From: Lingula anatina | Taxonomy: Eukaryota > Brachiopoda > Lingulata > Lingulida > Lingulidae | Length of the DNA: 48,598 nt | Reading direction: 5' to 3' | Assembly: GCF_001039355.2 (NCBI RefSeq) | Contig: NW_019775810.1 | Coordinates: 26,297-74,894 of the forward strand | Shown here: positions 23,165-33,988 of the stretch, piece after piece | Layout: the number at the start of each line of letters is the position of its first letter | Numbering within the stretch: position 1 is the stretch's first letter | The notes under the pieces: generated by a model | Database searches by the model: none | Seen by the model: the letters and a program-made list of their open reading frames with translations, nothing else | What the model was told of the DNA's origin: nothing | Position numbers and translations under genes: made by a program

Positions 23165-24736
23165 GTTTGTGTGAGGTGTGTCGATCCAGAAGACAATAAA
23201 TCCCCTGCCACCTCCGTGTGTTTGGACTGTTACCAAGACGTGTGTTCTCTGTGTGCCGGCTGTCATAGGAGGACAAACGTCTCGAAAAAGCACAGACTGA
23301 GGGAATTAACAGCTGCAGCCTCAGACAAATGTCAGGTACACCCGTCCATTTATCCTAATTCCTACTGTCCCCAATGTGACGTCCTTGTCTGTGAGCGATG
23401 TATGGTGGACACACACAAAGGACACGCGGACGCTTGGAAAGACGTCATAACAGGGGCCGAGGACTTGAAATGTAAACTGAACGGGATTATTTCTGAAATC
23501 AAAGATATAACTCTCAACAAACCGTCAATACAAAAAGAAGAACAGAAACGACTAGCCGACTTGGACGACCAAAGGCTGCTAGCTAAAGAAGCTATTGAGA
23601 CACGAGAAGACGAACTTTACAAGCTGGTGAAAGCAGGTGCTGAAAAAGCCAAAGAGGATGTAGACAGAGCGTATTTGGATATAAAACTTCAGCTGCAAAT
23701 AACCAATAAAATAGAATCCCTCGAAAAACAACTGAAAGCCTATGAAAATATGGTGAATGACGCTTCCGTCTCTAGTGTAGTTAAAAATCACGCGGAATGG
23801 GAGGCTTCACTAAAGGAAATGTTGGAGACGCTTTCCCCCACCTCTCCCGTGCCTGTGCTAAGATTTCAAACCATCACTTGGGCAGAAACAGCCATACAGC
23901 AGGCAATGGGTGCGGTGGTTATAGGAGAGATCACACCGACACTGATCACACAACACCATCTGCAGTATTCTAAGGACCCGAAAGAATGGCCCATAGCTGT
24001 GGACAGCATGCCTGGTGGTGACGTCGTGGTAGGGACGGGGTGTAAAGCTGATAAAACCAAGCGTCGTATCATCATCTGTTCCTCAACAGGAGACATCAAG
24101 AAGGAGATTAAAGTTACGGGACTGGGAGGACTGACAATACTACGTGACGGTACAATAGCAGTTACTGTATGGGACAGTAGTACACAGGAAGTAAGGATAT
24201 ATACTAAAGACGGTGGTATGATGTCATCGTTCAAGTGCAGCACACCTGGTCGTATTACAGTGAACCACGATGGACATCTGGTCGTGATGGATGCTAGAAC
24301 AGCCACATGTGGTAACGTAATGGTATATCATACTGACGGTACACAGCTCAGGGTATTCACTGATATCTCAGTGAAACCAGTACAATATGTCTTGAAGTGC
24401 ATAACAACCACACCCAGTGGTGACGCCATAGTATCAGATCCCAATGACTGCTGTATACGTGTCTACACACCTGAGGGTCAGCTACGGTACGCGTACGGTG
24501 GGGAGGGCGTCATGAAGAGTTCATATGGTGTCTGTGTGGATGAAGATGGAACCATATTTATCTCCGACCTCCATGCTGACAACATCCACCAGGTGTCTCC
24601 TGCTGGTCAGTTCATACGATATGTGCTGACAGCCAAGGATGGACTGTGGGCACCCAGGGCAGTGTGTATCAACCAGGAAGGGCACCTCGTGGTAGCTCAA
24701 CAGGACGGATGGATCAATACATACAAGTATAAATGA
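23165..24736 (+). CDS. B-box / coiled-coil / NHL-repeat (TRIM-like, RING-less) exon
   Basis: The acceptor ATTTTAG at 23158-23164 opens a single large exon to TGA at 24734-24736, about 523 residues. Order: a first B-box-like zinc module (VCVRC ... CLDCYQDVCSLC ... KKHRL, residues 1-45); a B-box2 (CQVHP ... YCPQCDVLVCERCMVDTHKGH, about 55-90); a coiled coil (about 95-225, for example EEQKRLADLDDQRLLAKEA); and a beta-propeller with NHL/TRIM2-type blades (about 260-523, with repeated GDxxVxD/xIRVYxxxG patterns such as DCCIRVYTPEGQL and GTIFISDLHADNI). No RING finger is present in this exon or recognised upstream, so E3 ligase activity is not evident. The CARD exon on the same strand may be its N-terminus. 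AATAAA lies at 24841. Confidence 0.85.
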   Translation, partial: VCVRCVDPEDNKSPATSVCLDCYQDVCSLCAGCHRRTNVSKKHRLRELTAAASDKCQVHPSIYPNSYCPQCDVLVCERCMVDTHKGHADAWKDVITGAEDLKCKLNGIISEIKDITLNKPSIQKEEQKRLADLDDQRLLAKEAIETREDELYKLVKAGAEKAKEDVDRAYLDIKLQLQITNKIESLEKQLKAYENMVNDASVSSVVKNHAEWEASLKEMLETLSPTSPVPVLRFQTITWAETAIQQAMGAVVIGEITPTLITQHHLQYSKDPKEWPIAVDSMPGGDVVVGTGCKADKTKRRIIICSSTGDIKKEIKVTGLGGLTILRDGTIAVTVWDSSTQEVRIYTKDGGMMSSFKCSTPGRITVNHDGHLVVMDARTATCGNVMVYHTDGTQLRVFTDISVKPVQYVLKCITTTPSGDAIVSDPNDCCIRVYTPEGQLRYAYGGEGVMKSSYGVCVDEDGTIFISDLHADNIHQVSPAGQFIRYVLTAKDGLWAPRAVCINQEGHLVVAQQDGWINTYKYK

Positions 24737-24840
24737 CGATCTATGGCTGTCATAGTGACAGTCCGAAATTAACTTTGGAAATGATAACATCATAACTACA
24801 TTTAGATGCGTATTTAAGATAATTTTGTTTTTCTTTATCA

Positions 24841-24846
24841 AATAAA
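24841..24846 (+). terminator. Polyadenylation signal AATAAA
   Basis: A canonical AATAAA about 105 nt after the stop codon of the B-box/NHL exon. Confidence 0.55.
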
Positions 24847-25482
24847 TCAAATATCTCAACTATTGGGTTCTGTCTTGATGCCACTACTGATGGGTTCCTG
24901 ACCGCACAAAAGTAACTAAACATGTCAGGAATGCACATTGTTTCTGTGAGGTAAATTAAAGTTCTAGCTTATAGTGTTCGGTGGTTTGATGCTTTTTTCA
25001 GTGTCATGAGAACGTTGAAAGTTGAAATGTTTCATTATTTTCTTCTGCAAGCAAAAACCACGGATATCAACATGAATTCAGATAATGCAATAAATAATTT
25101 TCATAAAGGAAAATGACACAAACAATTGCAATAGGTTAAGATACCATTTAAGACAATCAATTAAATTAAAGTTAATCAATCATAATGGTTGAAGAGATTT
25201 TGATGAAATTCGCAGGGCAGGTTACAAATGGCCCAAGAAAGCAATGATAGGCCTAATGATGACGGTCTATTGATTAATTGAATTATTGATAAGTAAATTA
25301 AGTTATTTATTAATTATGTACAGAATCTGGTGAAAGAAGCTATGCTTGGTCGGCTAGCAGTTAAAAAACGAGGTCTTTTAGATATTTCGTGAAACACGGC
25401 ATTGTCAGGGACGGACTTTGTGACGTTGGTAACCAAGTTCTTAGTCAGGGGAGCTGCCATTTCTTTTTTCATTTATTTATTA
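24847..25482. other. Intergenic DNA downstream of the NHL gene
   Basis: No gene is seen. A fragment near 25195-25300 (TTTGATGAAATTCGCAGGGC) resembles the repeat that follows at 25483-25897. Confidence 0.5.
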
Positions 25483-25897
25483 CCTCCGCCAAGGACCTGT
25501 TTGTCGGTCTGTCTTTCTGTCTGTCTTTCTGTCTGTCTGTCATCAACATAACATAACTCAAAAAGTTATGGACCGATTTTGATGAAATTTTCAGGAACTG
25601 TCAGAAGTGGGCCAAGGAACAGATGGTTAGTTTTTGGTGGTGATCCGGATCAATGATCAATAATAAAAAAAAAAAAAAACTAAGTTATGGACCGATTTTG
25701 ATGAACATTTCAGGAACTGTCAGAAATAGGCCAAGGAACAGTTGGTTAGTTTTTGATGGTGATCCGGATCAACAATCAATCAATAATCAATAATCAATTA
25801 ATAATCAATAATCAAAAATATCGAAAATTTAGGGGTGAAATGGCATTGGATGGAGACTTTGGTGGATCTCTGTGCTCTCTGAGTGCTTTTCTAGTTC
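25483..25897. repeat. Dispersed invertebrate repeat (CCTCCGCCAAGG ... GAGTGCTTTTCTAG)
   Basis: It starts CCTCCGCCAAGGACCTGT and ends TCTGAGTGCTTTTCTAGTT. The phrase TTATGGACCGATTTTGATGA occurs twice (about 25565 and 25684), each followed by TCAGGAACTGTCAGAA and GGTGATCCGGATCAA. An internal (TCTG)n-like tract is present. From memory this phrase is a very common dispersed repeat in marine invertebrates. No ORF. Confidence 0.65.
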
Positions 25898-26652
25898 TTT
25901 GTAAAATAGGGGGCTGGTAGAAGTAAAATAAACTTCAAAATAATAAATAAATAAAATAATACATTAAAATAAGCATGGTATACGCATTTAGAAATATGTG
26001 TAAAAGCTAACGGCTGTTTCACAATCAGGGGTACAACATAGGGGTCACATTGAGAGAAAAATTAACTCTGATGCATTTGTTTAATTTTGTAACAGATAAA
26101 AAGAATAACATCTTAACTATGATATCTACAATTTTTAGAGCACAATATTAATTACTTTTCGTCCTACGCTCAAATTAACAGAACGCCCCTTAGACTATGA
26201 TCTGGGGGTAAGGACACTACACATTTAAGTAACTGATGCTTTTGTAACTGAAATATCATATTGTTTACCAGTTATTTTTGCCGAAATTCTAAAAAATATC
26301 AAACAAAGATATAACAGCAGTACTTTAACCAAAAGGATACAAGTACATGTATTAATCAAAGAGTTTTTTAGAGAAACACCACAGCACGTTTTTCAGTGGA
26401 TGCTGGAGCTTGGTTGTGTGTCATTCAGTGTGACTTTCATTCATCAGACTTTAATTTTAACTTTTATATCTGTTGCTTGACCTTTTTTATTTATTCATTT
26501 TTTTTGTTTCAGTCTTGATTCCTGTTTTTGGAGTCTTTTCTTCTTTTTCATCTCTCGTTAATTTGCACCTCTGGTTCTACTGTTTTCAGGATTGTTGGGT
26601 TTCTGCTTCTACTTAACTCTCTGTCAGTATGCCCTAATTTCTACTCTATACT

Positions 26653-26882
26653 TTAGACTCCGTTCACATGAAAAATTTATTTTCTAAAAATCCATTTTCT
26701 ATTCGCGGCATCATGTGATCATTCCGAGCGCAGCCGAGAATTAATTACAGCTTTAGCAGTAACTGGCTCGCGCTGCCTAACTTACGCCGCGGGGTATTCA
26801 GGGCAGAGACCGTGATCACAAGATACCGCGAATAGAAAATAGATTTTTAGAAAATAGATTTTGCATGTGAACGGTCCCTTAG
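26653..26882. mobile_element. Palindromic MITE
   Basis: Inverted arms at about 26661-26720 and 26812-26873 share CGTTCACATG, TTTTCTAAAAAT and TTTTCTATTCGCGG, with a CG-rich 90-bp centre. No coding capacity. Family not recognised. Confidence 0.75.
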
Positions 26883-27514
26883 TCTTTCTTGCTGGGCCAG
26901 CCTAGGATGATTCTTCATTTTTCTGTTTCTATTCTATGTTACGTGCATTCAGCAACGTCTTCCTTACGTGCTTCAGCAAGATGATCTTTACGGATATTAG
27001 CTCTTTGACGTCTTTTTTTTTTCCAAATTATTTTTTGCCGAAAGTAAAATTTTCAGGATCCGTTTTTCTTTTCCTATTTGGCTTTTTGTTTATTGTCATC
27101 CATATTTGATACTTCATTCACTGAGAGTATAATAAATGTACTGTTAATTATGTATGTATTGAAGTGTTCGTACCGCCTCAAAATATATCATATACATTAA
27201 TCCATAGAATATTAATCCATATACAGTTTATTATTTTGCAATTAGCTATATTTGGCAATATATTCAAACCAATATTGTGCATTTTGAATGCAAAGAGTGG
27301 CATCTTTCCTGATATTATTTCTTTGCAAAATCTCTTGCCTGACTCTAATTAATGAGTATCACTTTATCGAATATATATTTATATACAATGTTTTTTCTAA
27401 ACATCATAAGACATAAATGCATTTTATATAATCTAAAACAATATTTTGTACCATATTTTGAAGTTTTATCATTGTTGATAAGTAGCCAGTTATCCAATGG
27501 TTAATTTCTAACTT

Positions 27515-27709
27515 GGGGGTACGGACACTACAGTGGGGGTACGGACACTACATTTGGCACCAAATTCTTGCATATCTTTGCATTATAAGGGGTTATGTGC
27601 TATTTTCTTCCTGCAAAATAAATGTCAGTGTAGACATTATAGAATAATAAAATCAGACAGAATATGCTGTGATTCCTAAATAAAACAGATAGGGGGGTAC
27701 GGACACTAC
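27515..27709 (+). repeat. Cluster of GGGGGTACGGACACTAC repeats
   Basis: The 17-mer occurs at 27515, 27535 (almost in tandem) and 27693, and with one change (TAAGG) at 26204. All copies have the same orientation. No open frame unites them. Confidence 0.8.
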
Positions 27710-28596
27710 AGAAAGTAGGAGACACCAAGGGGCTCATGATTACAAATACCATAGCATTAATAATAATGGTTACATATGCACAACTCCTTTATTATGTTTA
27801 AGTCATAACATGGAAAATTCATCTTATTATCGCGTAGGTGATTTCAAAGAAATATTTGGCATTCTCAAATATGTTTTTCATTGCATTAACAAAAATAAGT
27901 GAAATGTGTATCAAAGCCCGTTTCTGCAAAATGATTAAAATATTTCTTTTTCTCAGAACATATCTTTGGATGAACCTGCTAGAAGAGAAGACAGATGTTG
28001 TGGGAATTATATACCAATATCATATTCACTATAAATCACTGACATAAAGAGCTAGTGCATCATCTTTATGACCTTAATTGCAAATGACCCACCGCAACAG
28101 CTAAAAATAGGTACTTTTTGAACACATAATTGGCTATATTTTTGTAAATTGTAATCCGATTATTATAATTCTTTTTTTATTTTGCTCCTATGAACAGTGT
28201 CTTTGATATTAGTCTATCAGCAATCTCCAATCATAAATTGTTAATTTATCAGACACTTGTAACATTCACCTTTTCAAGCGTTTCACAGAAGAAAAAGCTA
28301 GACACGTTGGAAGTGTTACACGTTTAGCTATGTATTTAGCTTCACCGGCATATGATTCTATAACAAGTCTATCACAAGCTAAGCACATTGGCTTATCACT
28401 TCCCCTGCTAAGCGCGTGAGGCTGCTAAACATATGGAGCTTCTATACGTGTGGAACTCCTAAACGCATGGAGCTGCTGAACAACACGTTAAGCTTTTCAA
28501 GCTTGTCACAGAAAAAAAAACAAACAAAAAAACTTCACAATCCCATGTTCACGATCCCATAACAAGTTTATTACAAGACTCAACAATCTGGCTAAA

Positions 28597-30365
28597 GGCG
28601 ACTAATAGGGTTAACTACTCTTAACTACTCTGTGTGTTTATAGTAATCAAAAAAGTATCTAACATTGGATGTAATAATTTTTTTGAATTTGCACTGCAAA
28701 ATGTGTCTTTTGATGAGTTTTTCAACTGGCACGCGCCCCAGTCAGGCTGACAACTAAGCCACGCCTCTGTTACTAAGGGCCGTTGCCATGTTAATGAGCA
28801 CATTTAATGAGTTATAAGCCGATTACGTGTGAGGTAATAGGTCATAAGTCTTACATCAGCTAAGCAGTGAAGAAGTCGAGTACGCTATGGGGAAGAGAAA
28901 AGTTCGTGTTAAAAGGCCATTTCCAGAGGAAAGAAAAAAATTTGGAAGAGAGTATGCGCGGCGGTTGGGGGGAAACCGGTATTTGTTCAGTCGGATGACG
29001 AGAGAGAGAATCTACCTGGAGCGAGCGCTCGTAAGATTCTGAAGGATTTAGAACAGTCCTCGGAGTCTTCTGACAGTGATCGTGAGGAAGAAACAGTAGC
29101 TACTACAACACATCAGACTTATTCTTAAGATAACTTCATGCGGACCCAAAGTACGATGAGTGGTCTCGTATTAGACGCAATCCACAGTAAAATGCCGACG
29201 CAACTTTTACATGCTTCAAAATATATGAATAGATACTTTTTTTACAATCAACACGTTCGTGGTTTCAAAACTCACCCACACTCAGCGTCTCCCCTTTATC
29301 TTAGATGGCATTTTGAGAGATACGTACCGCTCTGAAGTAATCGCTGGATTTTTCCGTTGATCTGAGGATTACCAAGTGCCGTGCAAAATAATCCTGCAGC
29401 GTTACCCGTCAAAAAACTCGTATTAACACAAATGACAGCCACTTGCTCTCGACACACAGTTTTATCTGATCACTTTGCCGATAACAGAAAAGGAATCTCT
29501 CAGGTAAAATTACTCGATTGCCGAGGAAGAGCCACTGAAACGTTCAAATGCAACTTCACACCTCTTAATTGCGGTTAAACGTAATCGCCTTTGATAGCGC
29601 TTTCTTCTACATATCCCCTACAGAGCTGTCAATCAAAATGGCGGCACGCTTACATGCCTAACGAGTGGTCGGAAAATGTAACAAAAGCACGATTTTCTGC
29701 CCTTTCAAAGCACCCAAACAAAATATTTTTAGATGTCAATGAACAATGGTTCCATCTGATCGTATAACCGATAACAGGTAATTTTGCCAGCTAAGCATTT
29801 GACTAATAAGCTCTGTTAACCAACCTGTGAACGTTTTTGGCTGTTTTAACAGCTTTCTATATTGACGAGTTAAGTGAATCGCTGCCAATATATCTCACTA
29901 TCTGAGCAACCGATCGTTACAAAAGTTGCACTTATTGTTGTTGGGAATGTGGACTACAGCATGATGACAGGGGTTTAAGAAGAAATTGTTTGTTTGAAAG
30001 TTGTCGTCTTTTGAAGTGAATAACCCATTTAAATATGGGGTAATTTAACGTAAAAGATGATAAAATCAAAAGTAAATAGTTTAAGACAATTCCCTGGAAC
30101 CGCACTGAAGTGCTTTCACCAAGCTTTATGAGGCCTTTTGAATCACTTGAATAGCTGTCTTGGTTATAGAGAAAATCCCAATTCTGAAAACGGCATTTCC
30201 CCCCTAAAATTGGCGCTATAGCGTCATCCGTTGGACACTGTACTTAATCTCCGTCTTTAATTGGCCTTTTGGGAAGTTTGTTTTTATTTTTTATAAAAAA
30301 ACTTATAAGCCCAGGGCTTTGTTTCAGGGCTTTGTGTCTTTGGTCCTTTTACTATTAGTCCCTTT
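28597..30365. mobile_element. About 1.77-kb DNA transposon inserted in CACTA-like copy 2
   Basis: The ends AAAGGCGACTAATAG and CTATTAGTCCCTTT are inverted repeats with one indel. The insertion splits GCTAAACACTTCC of copy 1 and leaves TAA-like sequence on both sides, suggesting a 3-bp TAA/TTA target duplication as made by PIF/Harbinger elements; the fit needs one lost base. Inside lie a decayed ORF (28887-29128) and a YY1-like AAAATGGCGGC near 29636. No transposase is recognised. Confidence 0.55.
28887..29128 (+). pseudogene. Frameshifted small ORF carried by the 1.77-kb element
   Basis: An ATG opens MGKRKVRVKRPFPEERKKF and a basic stretch, but the frame stops at 29042. After a one-base shift near the GGGGGG run at 28967, another frame continues with an acidic, Ser-rich stretch (VFVQSDDERENLP, EQSSESSDSDREEE) to TAA at 29128. 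Basic then acidic/Ser-rich suggests a nuclear protein or the 5' exon of a transposon gene. Function unknown. Confidence 0.35.
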
Positions 30366-31171
30366 AACACTTTCCCTTGTAAACGTATGGAACTTTTGGA
30401 GGCGTGGAGCAGCCTGCTCGAACGCGTTGTGTCCTTCCTTGCAGTAACGTGTGATTATTTAAAATAGACCTATTAAGTGATAATCCAAATAACAAATTAA
30501 CGATGTTATCAGCTGGTTACATGATGGTGATGGTATAAAATAACTTTATGGTAACGTTATGGGTGTTTTTAACTCCATGCAAAATGATGCCCCTGCGGTT
30601 TTATAAGCGTTTTATAACATTCTGGAAAACCTTTTTTATAAATAACCAAAACACGTCTTATGCTGTACTAAGATCCTATATATCCGTTTATAAGATCTTA
30701 GTGCTGTATGAACTACAGTTAGCGGTTAATTCCAAAATGGGCTTGGGTTAGTAGGCGACAAGAGCTGTGCGATTTGTTAAATATTCGGACTATCGTTACC
30801 AAAATAACCAGTATGCGATGAAAGCTTAAATAAACCATCATAATGAATACCCTACCATCATCCTGACGTTCTATTGTTTATTACTTCCGGAAAAAATAAA
30901 TAGATATCAATACCGTAACGCATTTTATCAAAATATGAAAAAAATTTTTTTAAAGTAAAAGTGATAGCTGTTTCGTGTTTTTAGTAAACTAATGGATTTT
31001 CCTAACTTGATTTTCAGAAATATATTCCAATAAACTTCCTCGCAAGGTCAGCTAACACAAGGATGAATAAGTCCCGCTGCAAAGGTGATGGTGTTAAGTC
31101 AACGATGTTGACAGTTCACGGAACCCTGTTATAGATACAGAAAGCTATAGCAGTTACAGGTGACTGTGACT

Positions 31172-31173
<2 letters not shown>

Positions 31174-31207
<34 letters not shown>
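31174..31207. repeat. (TG)n microsatellite in CACTA-like copy 2
   Basis: About 17 TG units at the position equivalent to the compound array of copy 1. Confidence 0.95.
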
Positions 31208-31210
<3 letters not shown>

Positions 31211-31416
31211 CAGTGTGTGACTAAAACAGTTGAAACCCTTACCACCTAAAAGTTTAGCAAATGCACCTAACATTAAAAAGGTGTCAAACGCGTCAAACGT
31301 GTAACATGTTAAGGAGCTGAACGTGCTTAGGAGCTAAACGCGTCGAAAAAAATGAGACAAAACAGGCGATTAGAAATGTGTTTAGGTGCTAAACACTGTT
31401 TTTACAGTGTACCTTA

Positions 31417-31967
31417 TTGAATTTTTTTAGGAATCTATCTGCATCATTCACTAGACAATCAACTGTTAGAGACTACATAATCCCTGACAAATTTACTCAT
31501 ATAGGCCCGGAACACTTCCTTATGTCCTCATGGAACAATCTTAGTTTAGAACAGAAGAACACCCCAAGTGTTGCATTACTCAAATATTCTCTCAAAACTG
31601 AATTATTTGCTGGATCTCTTTCTACTGTCACTTTACAACTTTCTAGATTACAAGAAATACATCTAAATAAGGCTCGCGTAGATCTGTCATTCAAATAACA
31701 ACTTTATAACCATAATTGGCTATTTTTAAACACTCCAAATTGTCTCTATGGTAAGACTAAAACTCCCCGAGGCTTTTTCTTTCGACATTCTCTCAAACAG
31801 ACGAACTACGGTAATTTCTATGAGGCAATTGATAATATCCTGGGTAATGACTGCACTAACTTCAGAACGCAACTGGATAAAATTAACCTCTTTCTACATG
31901 GTCATAAATCTCTTACTTGTTGTCAAAACGACAGATAATAGAAAATGCGCATTTATGAATTAGCCAC
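31417..31967 (+). pseudogene. Non-LTR retrotransposon (LINE) fragment, C-terminus after RT domain
   Basis: One frame, broken by a TAA at 31696, reads like the conserved tail after a LINE reverse transcriptase: MSSWNNLSLEQKNTPSVALL with KYSLKTELF (compare WNxLPxxxRxxxSLxxFKxxLKxxL), then HLNKARVDLSF, then NYGNFYEAIDNILG and INLFLHGHKSLTC (compare LLxGxxxL). The RT core, endonuclease and 3' tail are not visible. The assignment is by pattern from memory. It begins eight bases past the end of CACTA-like copy 2. Confidence 0.5.
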
Positions 31968-33262
31968 TGGACGGCCCTCAATCTGATTCCCGTCCACTGC
32001 CTACTCCCTCCCACAGCTGTCCTCCGATGTGCCAGGCCCTCCAACTCCCCTGTTACCAACTAATTTTTTCAAAAATTATTATCTAGTTTCTTTTTCTCTA
32101 TAACGAATATACATTTTTTAGTTAAATGTCTAAATGCTTAGTCCCCTCGACGGGCAGAGCAAAACAAGGTTTTCCAGAACAAATAAATACAAAGCAAAAG
32201 GGTGTATCTGATGTTCTTGCCTATAAGGATCTGAGTGAAAGACCATGGGCAGTGGACAGAAAAAAGAATATAGTACAAATTGCACGCTTTCCATCGTGTA
32301 ATATTATGTATAAGAAATGGTACAGCGCCTGTTTAGTCAACGATGACACGAAGTCACGGATCCAAAGCTATTTACTGACAGTCTTCCAAATTATCTTTGT
32401 TGATTCCTTCTCCAATTTTGACCGTCTTCCAACAGAAAAAAATTAGATACCGGTCAATGTAAACTTGAAAATCTGACCGTCTTCCGGAAGACCCAGAAGA
32501 CGGCCTAAATCCGCCCCTGAATAATGTCAACATATTCGGAGTCCGTGTACAATCATGATGCTAAAAATACCTAAAATAGTATCGTATTATGTCGAACAAC
32601 GCCCGTAGCAAATGGTACCGTGGCTCACCTTTTTTTTGTAATATAAGCTTGCAAATTATCAGTGCTCCTCATGGGCATTGTATTATGAAAGATTTATACC
32701 TTTCACATCTTTAGTGAATGGCACAGGTGAACCCGGTTTTCTTTTTAATAATTAAGATATATGGATGATAGACCGTTTCTTTTTAAGATGCGGGTGTATG
32801 TTTCTTATATAGATATGCTTATAGTTAGGCTTTTCCCTGTAAGTATGGAAATGCATGTCTCCTATATATAATGTTGACGTGTAGACATTATTTATAAGTT
32901 TGTCAAATAGCATATTACGCAAGCACTGAAGATGTCAACAAACCTCGTGTCATCCGTTTCAATGATGGCAGTTTGTCTCTCTCTTTTCAAAACCATAAAA
33001 GCCGCCCACAGAATTTTAGTATGAACAAGCGCCTCAAGTCTCAACAAAAATATGGGATCATCCTACCTGATCTGCACCCGCCTTTTGTGTGTGTGTGCGT
33101 GTGGAGGGGGAGGGGGGCAAACATATATCTTGGAAAGAGGCTATTCACCTGGAAGGCTATTCTCTGTTGAAGATAAATATCGTTGTAGAAAACAATATCA
33201 GTGTTAGCTGCTGATTGAAGAAATATTCAGGCTTTATTCTTTGAATTATTTATTTTAGTTCA
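31968..33262. other. Anonymous DNA without a recognised gene
   Basis: The only longer frame (32126-32446, 106 codons) has no recognisable domain or splice context. A GT/G-rich patch is at about 33087-33118. Confidence 0.45.
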
Positions 33263-33264
33263 CG

Positions 33265-33329
<65 letters not shown>
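33263..33329. repeat. Compound (AC)n(AT)n(AG)n microsatellite
   Basis: AC units, then AT units, then AG units, directly adjoining. Confidence 0.95.
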
Positions 33330-33988
33330 TTTCACCATTTGGATGAAAAGTGCTGTGGGCATATGATTGGGGGAGGCGGAGTCTTTGTTAAAATAAATTT
33401 AACTGTATTTTGTTTGTTTGTTTTGTTTTCTGTCACGTTAGAAATTCCTTACGAAAAGTCCTAAAGGATCCTATAAGATTCTATAGGAAATTGGCGCAAG
33501 GTGCATTTTTGAATAATTAGATGCAGGAAAAAACTCATTTCGGTATCAAAGACTTACAATACCCTTTGCTACTAAACTGGCCGACGCAACCCCAAGGCGC
33601 AAACTCCGTTAAAATCTGTGAGATGAAATATGTCTTGGATTATATATTAGCTGGGTTAATATATAGTACATAGGTGATTCCATGACGATATGGGCATAGT
33701 ATTATTATCGGAGGGATAAGTAAAAAATTACCTGTATTATCTATGCTATGACTTTGCTTGGTATTCATCTTTGAGTTTAGGCATAAGCGACTTTTCTAAC
33801 ATAAGTTAATTGGTTTTTACATTTTATGAGCATCTGTGACAGAAACAGTCGATGGCGTTATCTGAAATTCACCCTTTTATACATGTCATTGTGAAAGTAC
33901 CCTGTACCCGTATGCGATACGCAAACCGCCTATATGAATAAACTACTGCGGTTCACAATCAGAGGACCGCAAGGTAAACACCGTGAAG
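33330..33988. other. 5' flank of the GT92-like gene
   Basis: No gene. It includes a CCTATAGG-type cluster (33444-33492). The last 50 bases are probably 5' UTR of the next gene; no TATA box was recognised at a useful distance. Confidence 0.45.

Larger units (their letters stand above)
26013..28268. mobile_element. About 2.26-kb insertion within CACTA-like copy 2
   Basis: Defined by comparison with copy 1, where the flanks are joined (GCTAAACGCGTATAGCTTTTC). It has no long ORF and no clear inverted ends. It holds four copies of a GGGGTACGGACACTAC motif and a palindromic MITE (26653-26882). The type of element is unknown. Confidence 0.5.
25978..31409. mobile_element. CACTA-like transposon copy 2, truncated on the left and broken by two insertions
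   Basis: Segments matching copy 1 in order: 25978-26012, about 28269-28596 and about 30366-31409. The right end GCTAAACACTGTTTTTACAGTG (31388-31409) is identical to that of copy 1 and is again followed by TAC. The left terminal repeat is missing; similarity begins at TATACGCATTTAGAAAT. Interruptions at 26013-28268 and 28597-30365 are absent from copy 1, so they entered later. Confidence 0.7.

Noticed and set aside
23866-24306. 146-codon minus-strand ORF
   Set aside because: Antisense shadow of the NHL propeller.
27838-28047. 69-codon ORF inside the 2.3-kb insertion
   Set aside because: AT-rich chance frame with no transposase pattern.
32126-32446. 106-codon ORF
   Set aside because: Open but with no recognised domain, weak start and no splice context; lies among transposon debris.
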